Assembly: GCA_031284665.1 (NCBI GenBank)
Contig: JAITXR010000052.1
Location: forward strand, 1-5,441
Reading direction: 5' to 3'
Length of the DNA: 5,441 nt
From: Paludibacter sp.
Lineage (GTDB): Bacteria; Bacteroidota; Bacteroidia; Bacteroidales; Paludibacteraceae
A program made the translations under genes and the position numbers. Positions within the stretch are counted from its first letter, which is position 1, and every line of letters starts with the position of its first letter. Below are positions 5,197 through 5,441 of this stretch, one piece after another. The notes under the pieces are model-generated. The model saw only the letters and a program-made list of their open reading frames with translations, had not been told where the DNA came from and searched no databases.

Positions 5197-5441
5197 ATAT
5201 TTTCTAAAAACTTTATTCTTTGCTTTAAGTATTGTTGGCTTTTAGCCCCTTCAATAAGCAATATTTCCATTTTTAATAAATTTTCACATTCGTCCAATGT
5301 CATAGATTCTCTTACAATTCTACAATCGTTAGAAAACAAACAAATTAATTTTTTCAAAGTTACGGTATCCGAATCTGCTTTTTGCATTTTCATAATCACG
5401 AAACCATTTATCGTTTGTTGTCCAATGCATAGAAATTGGCG
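5175..5441 (-). CDS. Unrecognised protein, C-terminal part, probably continuing beyond the right edge
   Basis: The minus-strand frame is open from the right edge to TAG at 5177-5175, giving 88 residues. If the gene began inside the window, GTG 5399, ATG 5393 or ATG 5387 could serve, but the uninterrupted upstream codons, including Q-T-I-N-G-F just before the GTG, favour a longer protein cut by the window. The visible part is mostly helical and polar, with VTLKKLICLFSNDCRIV, then SMTLDECENLLKMEILLIEG and a C-terminal helix SQQYLKQRIKFLENI. There is no signal peptide, membrane segment or recognised domain. The last residues C-R-Q-P-N-T lie in and beside the palindrome arm. A terminator 58 bases downstream supports a true gene end. 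No function can be offered. Confidence 0.55.
   Translation of the reverse strand, partial: RQFLCIGQQTINGFVIMKMQKADSDTVTLKKLICLFSNDCRIVRESMTLDECENLLKMEILLIEGAKSQQYLKQRIKFLENICRQPNT

Noticed and set aside
4917..5207. Plus-strand open frame of 96 codons
   Set aside because: It starts antisense inside the secreted-protein signal peptide and runs through the palindrome and terminator; its product is low in recognisable structure.
1..5441. tRNA, rRNA, CRISPR array, insertion sequence or riboswitch
   Set aside because: No regularly spaced direct repeats, no transposase frames and no recognisable tRNA-like fold were seen in the intergenic gaps, the largest of which is 212 bases.

Overview
The window looks like a chromosomal segment from a member of the Bacteroidota, rank below phylum not determinable. 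Three kinds of evidence point there: a TrmD of Bacteroidota type at the left edge; promoters matching the phylum's TTTG / TAnnTTTG consensus (-33 / -7) instead of the sigma70 boxes; and protein families (SagB-like lipoprotein nitroreductase, DUF1697, AlkZ-like winged-helix protein, secreted TPR-like protein) that are typical of these genomes. All genes use the standard bacterial code.

Layout from left to right. (1) 1-473, minus strand: the N-terminal two thirds of trmD, the essential tRNA m1G37 methyltransferase, running off the left edge. (2) 474-602: a divergent intergenic region with two good promoter matches, one per strand, whose -33 sides interleave. (3) 603-1295, plus: a predicted exported, probably lipid-anchored, nitroreductase-fold protein of the SagB/ThcOx type. 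(4) 1404-1975, plus: a two-gene type II toxin-antitoxin module with a 50-residue very basic antitoxin and a PIN-domain (VapC-like) ribonuclease. Its promoter lies inside a perfect 13-bp inverted repeat, and a strong intrinsic terminator follows at 1997-2038. (5) 2037-4962, minus: three codirectional genes, transcribed in the order secreted TPR-like unknown, DUF1697, AlkZ-like winged-helix protein, with gaps of 40 and 18 bases; they may form an operon. The last one converges on the toxin-antitoxin module. (6) 4963-5174: an intergenic region holding a minus-strand terminator at the centre of a long imperfect palindrome. (7) 5175 to the right edge, minus: the C-terminal part of an unrecognised protein whose stop codon lies beside one palindrome arm.

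The segment reads as housekeeping DNA (trmD) beside an accessory stretch. Base composition falls sharply: by hand count, 33 of 60 bases are G or C at 721-780, but only 14 of 60 at 4501-4560. The functional links visible are the toxin-antitoxin pair and, more speculatively, the DUF1697 / AlkZ-like pair, which could be a DNA-repair or self-resistance unit. I see no tRNA, rRNA, CRISPR array or transposase. The most interesting items are the unclassified basic antitoxin with its promoter-spanning inverted repeat, the QAQ motif in the winged-helix protein, and the palindrome at 5050-5196 that supplies both a terminator and a gene end.
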